A stretch of 46,420 nucleotides of DNA from Rhodococcus sp. HM1 (GCF_023218075.1 NZ_JALPTB010000051.1:1-46420); one strand, 5' to 3'. Numbered from the stretch's first letter, positions 34,840-43,036 are shown. Notes: generated from the sequence alone by a model not told the origin. Made by a program: numbers and translations.

Positions 34840-34860
34840 CCGGATCCGGATCCGGCTAGG
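34835..34860 (+). terminator. 26-bp perfect palindrome at gene end
   Basis: Each half is CCTAGCCGGATCC and its complement, overlapping the stop codon of the 34531 gene. It can fold as a terminator hairpin with a small loop. Confidence 0.6.
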
Positions 34861-35092
34861 ACAGGAACGTTCTCGAAGTCGTCGTACCCGGGTCCAACGG
34901 TGAGGGACGACGGTGCGAGGGAAACCGGCGAAGGGCGGCACCCATGATGAGAGACCTCGAACGCGGCGATCGGCAAAGGCGCAAGCGGCAGTGGAGCGAA
35001 CGCACAATGGTTCTGCCGCCGCGCTCCCCTATCGCGCAGCGTGGCGAGGCCGTCGGCCGTCGGATGCTCACCCGCACAGAAGAGTCGACCCG

Positions 35093-36094
35093 ATGACCGC
35101 CCACGAGACGTCCCGGGCGCCGGGTAAGATGGAGGATCTCGCCCGCTCGCTGCGGCAGGCCCACGAGGAATTGTTCGCGCTCGGTCGCGCTCTCTCCGAT
35201 CTCGCTGCCGCCTACGACGAGTTTTCCGACGACGAGCTGGGTGAGGCGGACCGTGCGGCCCGTATGGAGGTGATCGACAGCCTCGCCGGCATTCAGTCGG
35301 CTCTGAACGATGCGGCCGAACCGTTCGCGAGCGCCCTGTGGCACGCCGATCACCTCGCCGGTGATCCGAGTACTCCGCCACCGCTGACGGAGGTGACGCG
35401 ACGAGATCGTGGCCGCGACTCCGGATCGGGTGCCGCGGTGGTGTCCACGCTGCTCGATTTCGCCCAATCCGGAGCCGAGGGTGCCGACCGGGTCGGTCCG
35501 CCGAGTTTCACCCCGGATCCGGCGGCGAACCAGCTGCTCCTCGACGACCCGTTCGCCTTCCTGCTCGGCGTGCTGTTCGATCAGGGCATTCCCGCCGAAC
35601 GGGCATGGCGGGCACCCTATGACCTTCGTGTGCGCCTGGGCCACCTCGACCCTGCTCGCATGGCCGAGGACCCGATCGCGGTGCGGCAGGCGATCGGCGT
35701 CTCGCCGAAGCTGCATCGGTTCGTCGAGAAGATGCCGGCCTGGGTCGTGGCCGCCGCCCGGATCGTCACCGACCGGTACGACGGGGACGCCGGGCGGATC
35801 TGGGCCGATACTCCGGCCGCGAAGATGCTGCGCCGGAGGCTGACGGCATTCCCGGGAATCGGGCAGAAGAAGGCGGCGATGGCCGTCGAGATCCTCGAAC
35901 GCGATCTCGGTGTGCCGATCACGGACATGCACGGTTCGGACATTGCGTACGACGTCCACGTGCGGCGAGTGTTCCTGCGGACCGGGCTGGCGGACGCCGA
36001 CGAGCTCGACCACATGGTCGAGGTCGCGCGTACCGCCCACCCCGATCGGCCCGGACAGATCGATCTTCCCGCCTGGCAGATCGGTCGCACCTGA
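35093..36094 (+). CDS. HhH-GPD DNA glycosylase-like protein with N-terminal extension
   Basis: This 333-aa protein starts at the ATG at 35093. Residues about 140-333 resemble the EndoIII/AlkA fold: DPFAFLLGVLFDQGIPAERA, the helix-hairpin-helix LTAFPGIGQKKAAMAVEILE and a following VHVRRVFLRTGL, where the catalytic Asp may be the D of YDVHVRR. No iron-sulfur cysteine loop is present. Residues 1-130 are helical and acidic (SLRQAHEELFALGRALSDLA) and are not part of normal glycosylases. It may excise damaged or modified bases. Proximity to a restriction system makes a defence role possible but unproven. Confidence 0.8.
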   Translation: MTAHETSRAPGKMEDLARSLRQAHEELFALGRALSDLAAAYDEFSDDELGEADRAARMEVIDSLAGIQSALNDAAEPFASALWHADHLAGDPSTPPPLTEVTRRDRGRDSGSGAAVVSTLLDFAQSGAEGADRVGPPSFTPDPAANQLLLDDPFAFLLGVLFDQGIPAERAWRAPYDLRVRLGHLDPARMAEDPIAVRQAIGVSPKLHRFVEKMPAWVVAAARIVTDRYDGDAGRIWADTPAAKMLRRRLTAFPGIGQKKAAMAVEILERDLGVPITDMHGSDIAYDVHVRRVFLRTGLADADELDHMVEVARTAHPDRPGQIDLPAWQIGRT

Positions 36095-36481
36095 TGTCGC
36101 TCCGGGACACCGCTGTGCGGTCGGTGTCCCCTCGCCGCTGTGTGTCCGAAAGACATCGACGCAGCTGCCAAGGTGCGGGGGATCTGATCTGCGTGAATCG
36201 CCGGTATATCACGACCGTGAACTCGATGAGCAAGAATCACCGCGTGGGCGGGCGTCGCGACAAGGCCGCATCCGGCGTGCCCGATTCGGGTCCGAGTCCG
36301 GCGCTGCCGTAGTCTCTCGCGTGCCCTACCCATATCCCCCCGGATCGGGTGGGTCCCCTGCCCCGGAGCTTCCCCCCGGTTCGCTCCGGGGCACCCGACT
36401 TTCGCCGGCCGCGATCCGGTGACGATGCATCTCCCCACGCACCCTCGTCCACCCCCCTGTGTGGCCGCAGCACCAATGCGA
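36095..36481. other. Intergenic region with nested inverted repeats
   Basis: No credible gene was seen. The arms TGCCCCGGAGC (36359-36369) and GCTCCGGGGCA (36383-36393) form an 11-bp hairpin, flanked by TCGGG / CCCGA and by CCGGATC / GATCCGG (about 36340-36419). A 20-nt direct repeat (36307-36326) also occurs at 38655. Confidence 0.5.
36307..36326. repeat. 20-nt direct repeat, copy 1
   Basis: CCGTAGTCTCTCGCGTGCCC is identical to 38655-38674. The flanks are only loosely similar. Confidence 0.7.
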
Positions 36482-36525
36482 AAGTGTCTTGCCCCGAAGA
36501 CCACAGCCTTCGGGGCAAGGCGCTT
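36482..36525 (-). terminator. Terminator of the secreted peptide gene
   Basis: The 12-bp stem CTTGCCCCGAAG / CTTCGGGGCAAG (36488-36519), extended by imperfect pairing, begins 30 nt downstream of the stop at 36549. Confidence 0.8.
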
Positions 36526-36548
36526 CATCCGCCGGTGAGGCGACCGGA

Positions 36549-36728
36549 CTACCTGCCGGTCTGGACCATGATGACCTGGCCCTCGACCCCGAGATCGATG
36601 CCGGACTCGGTCCAGCCGCTGGCGAAGTAGTCTCCGGTCGCGGCCTGGGCCAGCCCGGCACCGGCGATCCCGAAGGTGCACACTGCCGCCGCAGCCACCA
36701 GGTCTCGCGTGATGATCGAACGCTTCAT
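36549..36728 (-). CDS. Small secreted protein
   Basis: This 59-aa precursor starts MKRSIITRDLVAAAAVCTFG, with a Sec signal and likely cleavage after AQA near residue 29. The mature part of about 30 residues has no cysteines (ATGDYFASGWTESGIDLGVE). AAGGGAG is upstream of the ATG. Role unknown. Confidence 0.75.
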   Translation of the reverse strand: MKRSIITRDLVAAAAVCTFGIAGAGLAQAATGDYFASGWTESGIDLGVEGQVIMVQTGR

Positions 36729-36946
36729 GTCGTGTCTCCCTTTGCTTCCATCCGGTGTCACAACGTTGGATGCGGCGTCGACCGCGAAAGTTCCCGCCCC
36801 AGCACGACATCGGTGGTCCGGATCCGATGGACCGTCACCGGGACCGAAGGGTGAATCGCCACATTCCGTCCCGGCAGGGAAACAATGCCCCCGCCACGGA
36901 CCTCGGACGCCCGCTGGACTCCAACAGGACTTCCTCCGGGGTTCGG

Positions 36947-37789
36947 TCACGTACCGGACGGACGCGTGCGCAGTTCCCGCAGTTCGGCACGGAGTTCCTC
37001 GGCGCGTTCCCGGGCGGCGTCGGCCTGGGCCTGCGCGGTCGCGGCCTCGGTGCGAGCGGCCTCGAGGTCGGCGCGCACCGTCTCGGCGCGGTCCCGTTCG
37101 GCGGCCGCCGCGCTGCGGGCCGCGGCGATCTCCGCTTCCAGCCGCCGGGCGTTCTCGGCCGCCGCTTCGGCTGCGGTGTCCTTCTCGGCCTGCACCCGGG
37201 TCAGCCGTTCCCGCAGTTCCTCGACCTGCCCGGTGAGGACCTCGACCCGGTTCTCGAGGGCGGCGATCTGCTCCCGATGTGTCTCGGCGGCCTGCTTGAG
37301 CTGGTGCTGCCAGCGGGCCTCCGCCGCGGCGTGCTCGGATCTGACCGCGGTGAGCCGGGCGAGTGCCTCGGTGGCCTCGGTCTCGGAGGCGGCCGCGGCC
37401 GCATCGGCGTCGGCGCGTTCCTCGCGGGCGAGATCGAGTTGTTCACGCAGCGCCGCGATCTCGGCGGCGGCGTCGGCGCGGACCTTGTCGGCATCGGCCC
37501 GTACCCGCCGCAGATGCGCATCGATCGCCGCCGGGTCGGCGAGTAGATCGGTCGCGGCGGTGATCGAGGACGCGACCGACGTCAACGTCTCGAGCACCGC
37601 CTGCGTTTCACGGCGCAGCAGCGGAACCGCGTCGGCGAGCGTGGTGATCGCCTCGGCCGGATCGGTCGGCAACGCGTCCTGTTGCTGCAGGGCGCGGGCC
37701 TTATCCTTCTGCCGCTGCCGCCACGCCCGCACCCGGTCGGCGTCCGTGGCGTACTCGCGCCGCCGTCCCCCTTTGGCCGCCTCGGTCAT
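36947..37789 (-). CDS. KfrA-like coiled-coil protein
   Basis: This 280-aa protein starts at the ATG at 37789 (GGAGGGCGG upstream). The first 30 residues are basic (RRREYATDADRVRAWRQRQK) and could bind DNA. From about 90 to the end it is an almost unbroken Ala/Glu/Arg coiled coil (AAEIAALREQLDLAREERAD and similar). This plan resembles KfrA-type plasmid proteins, which bind operators at their own promoter and help stable maintenance. The 36-bp palindrome 52 bp upstream is a natural binding site. Confidence 0.7.
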   Translation of the reverse strand: MTEAAKGGRRREYATDADRVRAWRQRQKDKARALQQQDALPTDPAEAITTLADAVPLLRRETQAVLETLTSVASSITAATDLLADPAAIDAHLRRVRADADKVRADAAAEIAALREQLDLAREERADADAAAAASETEATEALARLTAVRSEHAAAEARWQHQLKQAAETHREQIAALENRVEVLTGQVEELRERLTRVQAEKDTAAEAAAENARRLEAEIAAARSAAAAERDRAETVRADLEAARTEAATAQAQADAARERAEELRAELRELRTRPSGT

Positions 37790-37841
37790 GACCCCGCCCT
37801 CCCGACCCGATTCTGCTGCGTTTCCCCGCATCGTAACATGT

Positions 37842-37877
37842 TTCGTAACGTACGTATCATGATACGTACGTTACGAA
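37842..37877. promoter_or_regulatory. 36-bp perfect palindrome upstream of the KfrA-like gene
   Basis: Each half reads TTCGTAACGTACGTATCA and its complement, centred at 37859/37860. Flanking words GTAAC (37833) and GTTAC (37880) give four GTAAC half-sites in about 52 bp. The length and the repeated half-sites indicate cooperative protein binding, probably by the neighbouring KfrA-like protein. Confidence 0.75.
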
Positions 37878-38307
37878 CGTTACAACGAGGCACGGCCCAT
37901 GACCGCCGGGAGATCCGCCCGTCGACCCAAGCCGGCTGGCGGGGGAGCGACGGCGCTGGGGTCTTCAGGGCCGGAGGCGGTGGCCTGGTCGTCGGAACCG
38001 CGGTGACCGGGGGCGATGCGGACGGGCGATTCCAGGCCTGCGGTTGGTCGCCCGCCGGTAAGCCCGGCGGGGGTGCGGCCCCCGTCCGGAAGGCTCGTTC
38101 CTCACATCGGGGCCCGGCATCAAACGTGTGAGCGGCCCCCGCCCCTGGGGCATCGGGACGAGCCCGGCGGGGCGGGGGTCCGAGGGGGTTACCTGAACGG
38201 TGGTCGGATCCACGTGGGGGGGCTTGTGGCCGTTCTCGGCGCGGACTCGGTGGACCAGTGGTCACATCGGGGTTCGGGGGGCGGTGGCCTCTGCGCCCTG
38301 CCCGCGT
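37878..38307. other. Intergenic region, no convincing gene
   Basis: A 35-codon frame starts at 37899 (MTAGRSARRPKPAGGG...) but lacks support. A GC-rich hairpin (GGGGGTGCGGCCCCC, about 38079) is present, as is the first copy of a 100-bp repeat (38107-38212) that also occurs at 39783-39882. Confidence 0.4.
38107..38212. repeat. 100-bp direct repeat, copy 1
   Basis: It shares GTGTGAGCGG, CGAGCCCGGCGGGG and ACCTGAACGGTGGTCGG with 39783-39882, with small gaps. Non-coding in both places as far as can be judged. Confidence 0.65.
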
Positions 38308-38471
38308 CTACGTACAGGTCGGATAGATGCGGACGGCGTAGGTGCGGGCGTCGGCGGCGGTGTAGCCGGAGCGGTTCGGCTGGGTGCATTCGGCGAAGAA
38401 TCCGCCGGTGGGGATGTGCTGGAAGTCCACCTCGTGCGGAGTGGACGGGTCGGCGTCGGGGGGCGCTTCAT
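38308..38471 (-). pseudogene. Small protein with one frameshift
   Basis: The ATG at 38471 has GGAAAGGA upstream and starts MKRPP. After the C6 run (38458-38463 on the plus strand) the natural frame is DADPSTPHEVDFQHIPTGGF, then FAECTQPNRSGYTAADARTY up to the stop at 38308. One added base makes a clean 54-aa protein. Function unknown. Confidence 0.6.
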
Positions 38472-38654
38472 GGCTGGTGCGGTCCTTTCCGCAATGAACG
38501 GCTTCTTTCTGTTGCTCGAAGACCCCGCATCCGGGGGTAGGTTGTCCGCGGAACCCGAGCCCCCCGTGTACGCGCCCCTCTTGCCGGTCGAACTCGAAAT
38601 TCTCGTTGGCGGTCTGTTCGAGGTGTGTCCGGTGCGGGTCCAAGTCCAGTGCGC

Positions 38655-38674
38655 CCGTAGTCTCTCGCGTGCCC
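38655..38674. repeat. 20-nt direct repeat, copy 2
   Basis: Identical to 36307-36326. Confidence 0.7.
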
Positions 38675-38843
38675 CACCACCTACATCCCCGGCACCTAGC
38701 AGCAGATGAGAAGCTGATCCGAAGTACGGCTAGAACCGTGAGAACTTCCCCAAGAACCTTGTCAGTGTCGAGTGCAAGACTTCGTCTTAAGCCAAAGACA
38801 AGCGCGAACAGGACGAACGCATCTCTGATGCATCTGAGTATCT

Positions 38844-38891
38844 GAGCTTCTGGATGAACTTCTAGATGAACTTCTAGATGAGCTTCTAGAT
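38844..38891. repeat. Four tandem 12-bp repeats
   Basis: GAGCTTCTGGAT, GAACTTCTAGAT, GAACTTCTAGAT and GAGCTTCTAGAT lie head to tail. The length and AT-rich setting recall iterons, but the copy number is low. Confidence 0.75.
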
Positions 38892-39018
38892 GAGCGAAGA
38901 GCCAGTAGCGCTATAGTTTGGTTGCGGACCAGATCTAGCAATGCTGAAGTACAGAGCTCTGACACGTGAAGTGTTTGACACTACGTACGAAGCTTGAGAG
39001 ATAGTCCAGAGAGCCAAA

Positions 39019-39054
39019 CAGGTGGTCTCAGTGCGCCAACACCAAGACCACCTG
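39019..39054 (-). terminator. Hairpin after the 39069 gene
   Basis: CAGGTGGTCT / AGACCACCTG, a 10-bp perfect stem with a 16-nt loop, lies 14 nt past the stop at 39069. Confidence 0.65.
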
Positions 39055-39068
39055 AGTGGAGAGAGCCC

Positions 39069-39278
39069 TTAGGAGATCCGACCCCGGACAAGGTTCATGA
39101 TCACCTGAAGGACCACGGACGTCGTCTTAGCCCCAGCGGCTAGGGCGACGTTGCCGTTTGTCATGATGCAGATCGCAACGATCCCGTCGCAGAGGACGAT
39201 CGCGTTGGCGATGATTGCCATGATTTTATTCAGTTGTGGATCCCCCGTCGGGGGTACCGGCTTCGGCACAGGGGCCAT
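39069..39278 (-). CDS. Small membrane protein
   Basis: This 69-aa protein has a proline-rich start (MAPVPKPVPPTGDPQLNKIM) and a long hydrophobic stretch (IIANAIVLCDGIVAICIMT; VALAAGAKTTSVVLQVIMNL) suited to two TM helices. GGAGGT lies 7 nt upstream of the ATG. It could be a holin-like or conjugation-related peptide; no family is recognised. It follows the small frames at 39354 and 39539 on the same strand. Confidence 0.65.
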   Translation of the reverse strand: MAPVPKPVPPTGDPQLNKIMAIIANAIVLCDGIVAICIMTNGNVALAAGAKTTSVVLQVIMNLVRGRIS

Positions 39279-39353
39279 GGGTCAACCTCCAATCACCTGA
39301 CCCCCACGTCGCGTTTTGCGACGTTTCGGAGGGGCCATGATCATGAGGGCCGC

Positions 39354-39557
39354 TCACGCCCGCGCGGGATTGGAAGCAGGACCTCCTGCACCTGCGGCGA
39401 AGCTGATCACAGGATAGTCGAGCGCGGCGACGTGTTCGGTCAGCCAACTGGAGCGCGATGAGGAGTCGCCCGAACACAGCCGGGACGTCGCCGATGAAAC
39501 GCAGCGCTCCGAGCGCCCCACACGGAAGGCCTGCGCGGTCAGTACCAGCGGTTCCAT
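39354..39557 (-). CDS. Possible small protein, frame uncertain
   Basis: The frame starting MEPLVLTAQAF runs 67 codons, but its middle is unnatural. In another frame the middle reads GALGALRFIGDVPAVFGRLL, then the first frame is natural again (LTEHVAALDYPVISFAAGAG). A missing G in the run at 39516-39519 would explain the first change. It overlaps the end of the 39539-39712 gene by 19 nt. Confidence 0.3.
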   Translation of the reverse strand: MEPLVLTAQAFRVGRSERCVSSATSRLCSGDSSSRSSWLTEHVAALDYPVISFAAGAGGPASNPARA

Positions 39558-39712
39558 GCCTCAATCAGCCTGGTGAGGCCATTGACGAGTTCCGGGGTTT
39601 GCCGTGATGACAGCTGTCGCTAGGGCCAACCATTCCCTGGCGTGGGACGGCGCCCATCGTGCTTGCCGAAGTCGTCGAAGTCGCCGCGGGGGTTGATGTT
39701 GTCGTCGCTCAT
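39539..39712 (-). pseudogene. Small acidic protein with two compensating frameshifts
   Basis: It starts MSDDNINPRGDFDDFGKHDG, continues in another frame as HAREWLALATAVITANP and ends in the first frame as ELVNGLTRLIEAWNRWY. Adding one base at 39644-39646 and removing one at 39594-39597 gives a coherent 57-aa protein. The start is the ATG at 39712. Function unknown. Confidence 0.55.
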
Positions 39713-39782
39713 CACTAGCTCCTCGCCGTCTGTACCGAGATGCGCGCACGCCGAGAACGGAGCACAACGTGACCACCGCCCC

Positions 39783-39882
39783 CGACATCACACGCGTGAG
39801 CGGGCCCGGCCCGGGGCACCGGGGCGAGCCCGGCGGGGGGTGGGCGTCCGAGGGATTACCTGAACGGTGGTCGGGATCCAGG
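39783..39882. repeat. 100-bp direct repeat, copy 2
   Basis: Partner of 38107-38212. It ends in the same ACCTGAACGGTGGTCGGGATCCA word. The 295 nt from 39713 to 40007 hold only this. Confidence 0.65.
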
Positions 39883-40007
39883 TAGGCGTCTGTGGCTCAC
39901 GCCAGTGCGGCAGGACGACGCTTCCCGAACACGGTGTTCTCGTGTTCCACCGGCCTACCGCACCAGCAACATGCTCGAACATGCGTTCGACTTCGTGAGA
40001 GAATGCG

Positions 40008-40223
40008 GTGGTGAGGATGTTCGAGCGGTCACCGAAGGTCTGTCCGGCCGGTCACCGGCTCGGGCCGAACCGGGTCTTGGTGGGATGGTCGCCGTGTGAC
40101 TGTCCCGCGGCCGCGGCGTCGGCAGGCGCGAAGGGTCACCGAACCTTCCAGTGCATCTGTGGGGCGGTGATCGCAGTGCCGCCACATGTGGGGCCGCCGC
40201 GACCGGGGGTTCGATGGTCGTGA
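40008..40223 (+). CDS. Zinc-ribbon small protein
   Basis: This 71-aa protein starts at the GTG at 40008. Two metal half-sites are visible: CPAGHRLGPNRVLVGWSPCDC and, 16 residues after it, CICGAVIAVPPH. The pattern of a CPxGH opening followed by LGPNRVLVGWxPC is one I associate with actinobacterial small proteins of unknown role. Confidence 0.75.
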   Translation: MVRMFERSPKVCPAGHRLGPNRVLVGWSPCDCPAAAASAGAKGHRTFQCICGAVIAVPPHVGPPRPGVRWS

Positions 40224-40318
40224 CCGCGCTGCCCCGTACCGCCGCGGTACCGGTGTCGTTCCGGCCCCCGCCTCTCCGGGTGCCGGAGCGACACCGACGA
40301 CGCTCCTGCATACCGGCG

Positions 40319-40534
40319 TCACTCGGCCGGGCATGGCGGGGATGGATTGGTGAGCGCACAGCGGATCGCCTGCTGCACGGCGTCGATCACCTGGTACGCC
40401 TCGTCGATCTGCAGCACGAGTGCGCGCTGCGCACCGATCCGGTCGTCCACGGCGAGAGTCACCGTGTCGGGCAACTCGTTTCCGATCGTGATCGATCCGA
40501 AGTCGGTGTGCACGGTGATCGGGTCAGTCGTCAT
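40319..40534 (-). CDS. Small hypothetical protein
   Basis: This 71-aa protein starts MTTDPITVHTDFGSITIGNE with GAAAGGC upstream of the ATG. A beta-rich first half is followed by one helix (IDEAYQVIDAVQQAIRCAL). No family is recognised. Confidence 0.65.
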   Translation of the reverse strand: MTTDPITVHTDFGSITIGNELPDTVTLAVDDRIGAQRALVLQIDEAYQVIDAVQQAIRCALTNPSPPCPAE

Positions 40535-40796
40535 GACATGCCTTTCGACGGTTTGATGGTTCTATCGGTGAGACAGCGCGGCCCGCACGTCATTCGGTCG
40601 TGCGGTTGCCGGACCGGATCCATGCGGCCTCAGTCACCGCGGCATCGCTGATCGGCGATCCCGCCTGCAAGTTCGGTTTTTCCTTCGTTTCCGCACGCCC
40701 CGGTATTCGCTACCTACCCGAGCGGGAGGATTTGGTGCACGACGCCGCTCCCCCGGCGGTAGCCCATGGGGTTCGGCGGCGCGCTAGCGACGCTCC

Positions 40797-42809
40797 TTAC
40801 AGTTCCGGCCCTAGGTGCGGGCCGTGTATGGGTGGCTGATGGTCGTGCGTGGCAGGGGGTCGGCCGTTCGGTTGCGGCGGTGTGTGGTGTACCTGCGGCG
40901 GCTTGTGCGTTTCCTCCGCTGTGGGGTGTTGGCTCAGCTGCTTCCCTGCCTCGGTCTCGGGAGAGAGTTCGTTCTGCGGTTCGTGGTCGATGTGCGTCTG
41001 CTTCTCCGGTTCGGGGGCGTCGATGTCCGCGGTCGGCTCGGCCCAGCGATCGGCGTTCATCTGGTCGATCACCGATGTGGTGTCGCGCTGGAACTTCTCG
41101 TGTGCGAGCTCGAGGGAAAGCTCTTCGTCGTGCTCGACCTCGATGGGTTCCTCTGGCGCCAGGGTGGGGGTGGTCAGTGGCTCGTAGATCTCGTTGCGGT
41201 CCGGGGAGTTTTCCAGCAGGGCATAGCTGCGATAGGTCAGTACATCCCAGTGCCTGTCGTACCGTTGCGAGGCGTCAGCGGTGCCTAATCCCGTTGGTGT
41301 GCTGGGGAGTTCTGTGGTGAAGGCCCGCTCGAGTTCGGCGGCGAAGGCTTCTCGGCCGGCGGTCCGGATTGCGGCCTCGAGCGGCAGGTCGGCCTCGGCG
41401 TCCTCGGGTGGATCGTCGTGGTAGTTCGCTGCGTGGTTGGCGGCGCGGAGCGCTTCGGGGTCGATGACGCGCCAGTCGATTGCGCGGTCAGGGCTACTGT
41501 GGGCGAGCTGGTCGGCCATGAGCAGGACCGCGACCGACTGGACGCCTTCGGTTTCCTCCTGGATGGCGGCGATGTGGCGGCCGAGCCGGTGCGGGTCGGC
41601 GAGGGTGTGCGCGAGGGGGCCAGCGATCACCGGGCTGGTGTAGGCGGGGGTGTCGCTGATGATCGGCATGAAGTCGGTGTGCAGCTCGCGGTGGATGACG
41701 CTCGCGTGTAGTTCGCTGCCGTCGCCGGTGACCTCGCGGTGGGCGAGATAGTCGGCGGTTCGCAGGGCCAGCTCCCAGGTGATGAGGCGGCGTAGCCGGG
41801 CGGGGTCGCGTTCGTCGAACGCGTTGACCGGGGCTCCGGTGTCGTAGGAAATGGTCCGTTTGTCCGCGGTGGGGTCGAACAGATCCTTGTAGCGGTCGTT
41901 CGGCGCGGGCAGTGCGGCGGCGGTGCGCTCGGCGGCGAGGGTCGAGGTGCCCTCGAGGATTCGGCGCACGGCGGCATCGTGTTCGGGGCCGTAGTCGGCG
42001 CGCTCGGCCAGTGCCAGACCGAGACGGACCAGGGCGTGCGCGCTGTCGAGTTCGGCTCCGCGTAGGACTCGTTCGCGGGGAACCTGGCGGAATGTCTCCC
42101 CAGCGGTGTAGGGGCCGCTGCGGTCGCGGTCGTAGTCGCGCATCATCGCCAGGTGGCTGACCAGGGACAGGACGGGGCGTCCGGGCGCGGGCCGTTCGGG
42201 TACGTATCCCGCGTTCGGTACGACGGCGGGGGCGAGGACATCGGCGAGCAGGCGGGGGTCTCCGGTCTCGGCGGTGATGTAGCGGGCCGCGGACAAAGCG
42301 GCGAGATCGACACGGGCTGTGTCGATTTGCCATCCGGCGTTATCTGCGATGCGCCGGAACAGTTCGTACTGGCTACGAGAATTTCCGTCCGGGAAGGGGT
42401 GGATCTCCGTCATGCGTGCCCAATAGTCGGCAAGGCGGGTGACGAAGGTGTGGTGGTCGAGTCCGATCAGGTTGTTCTCGGCGGCGAGGTCGGCGAACAG
42501 TTCCTCGACGTCGGCGGCGGTGTCCTCGGGGCTCGAGTGCGTGATCGGAAGGTTGCCCTGCGTGGTGGGGACGGTCTTGTACTGGCCAGCCCATGAGTAC
42601 AGACCATCGAACCCTCGATGATGTATCTCTCGCAGGAACTCTCCGGTGAACGTGTCCGGGGTGGGGATGCCGGCGAACTGCCACATCGCTTCGGCGAACA
42701 GTCGTTTCTCGACTGCGGCGAGTTCCTGCGCGTCGGTGATGCCGAGCAGGTTCACTCGCGTATCGGTTCCGGGAATGTAGCCCTCGAGCGAAGACGATGC
42801 TGTGGTCAC
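40797..42809 (-). CDS. Large Fic-domain protein
   Basis: This 670-aa protein has the Fic active site HPFPDGNSR near residue 137, which fits the HxFxDGNxR pattern, so it is probably a competent AMP (or other nucleotide) transferase. GFDGLYSWAGQYKTV matches the flap region upstream. Residues about 220-670 are an added region of unknown function with a Pro/His-rich disordered tail. The start overlaps the stop of a 76-aa gene by 4 nt. Many Fic enzymes are toxins held by a small partner carrying an inhibitory helix. It shares an operon with a DnaB-N-like protein. Confidence 0.9.
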   Translation of the reverse strand: MTTASSSLEGYIPGTDTRVNLLGITDAQELAAVEKRLFAEAMWQFAGIPTPDTFTGEFLREIHHRGFDGLYSWAGQYKTVPTTQGNLPITHSSPEDTAADVEELFADLAAENNLIGLDHHTFVTRLADYWARMTEIHPFPDGNSRSQYELFRRIADNAGWQIDTARVDLAALSAARYITAETGDPRLLADVLAPAVVPNAGYVPERPAPGRPVLSLVSHLAMMRDYDRDRSGPYTAGETFRQVPRERVLRGAELDSAHALVRLGLALAERADYGPEHDAAVRRILEGTSTLAAERTAAALPAPNDRYKDLFDPTADKRTISYDTGAPVNAFDERDPARLRRLITWELALRTADYLAHREVTGDGSELHASVIHRELHTDFMPIISDTPAYTSPVIAGPLAHTLADPHRLGRHIAAIQEETEGVQSVAVLLMADQLAHSSPDRAIDWRVIDPEALRAANHAANYHDDPPEDAEADLPLEAAIRTAGREAFAAELERAFTTELPSTPTGLGTADASQRYDRHWDVLTYRSYALLENSPDRNEIYEPLTTPTLAPEEPIEVEHDEELSLELAHEKFQRDTTSVIDQMNADRWAEPTADIDAPEPEKQTHIDHEPQNELSPETEAGKQLSQHPTAEETHKPPQVHHTPPQPNGRPPATHDHQPPIHGPHLGPEL

Positions 42810-43036
42810 TCCGCGGGCCGTTCCACGCGACGGTGTGCGTTGAGGATGTCCTCGCGGGTCAGACCATCTTCGAGCTCGTCGATGATTGCTCGGGGATCTT
42901 CACCCCCGAACTCCCCTGCCATCGCGCAGGCGGCGCGGATGTGTTGTGCGACGGTCTCGCGCACCACCTCCTCGCCGAATGGGGCGAGCCGTTCCCGTAG
43001 CGACTGTCGCTCGGTGGTGTTGTCGTTCTCTGTCAT
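42806..43036 (-). CDS. Small protein upstream of Fic, candidate antitoxin
   Basis: This 76-aa all-helical acidic protein (RLAPFGEEVVRETVAQHIRA, AIIDELEDGLTREDILNAHR) is coupled to the Fic gene by ATGA. FicA/VbhA antitoxins use an inhibitory helix with S/T-x3-E-G/N. The nearest match here, CAMAGEFGGE, lacks the S/T, so inhibition would need a variant mode. Antitoxin is an inference from position. Confidence 0.6.
   Translation of the reverse strand: MTENDNTTERQSLRERLAPFGEEVVRETVAQHIRAACAMAGEFGGEDPRAIIDELEDGLTREDILNAHRRVERPAE

Larger units (their letters stand above)
38472..39068. other. AT-richer intergenic island
   Basis: GC content falls clearly between about 38700 and 39070, unlike the surroundings. 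It holds the 20-nt repeat (38655), the 12-bp tandem repeats (38844-38891) and a hairpin (39019-39054). No gene with a ribosome site was found; the minus-strand frame over the repeats only encodes a Ser/Arg repeat. Confidence 0.5.

Noticed and set aside
37899-38006. 35-codon frame starting MTAGRSARRPKPAGG opposite the KfrA-like gene
   Set aside because: No Shine-Dalgarno sequence and low complexity; it may be a decayed start of an old gene but cannot be supported.
38844-38891. CRISPR or Ser/Arg-rich gene
   Set aside because: The units are contiguous 12-mers without spacers; the minus-strand frame is a by-product of the repeat and has no ribosome site.
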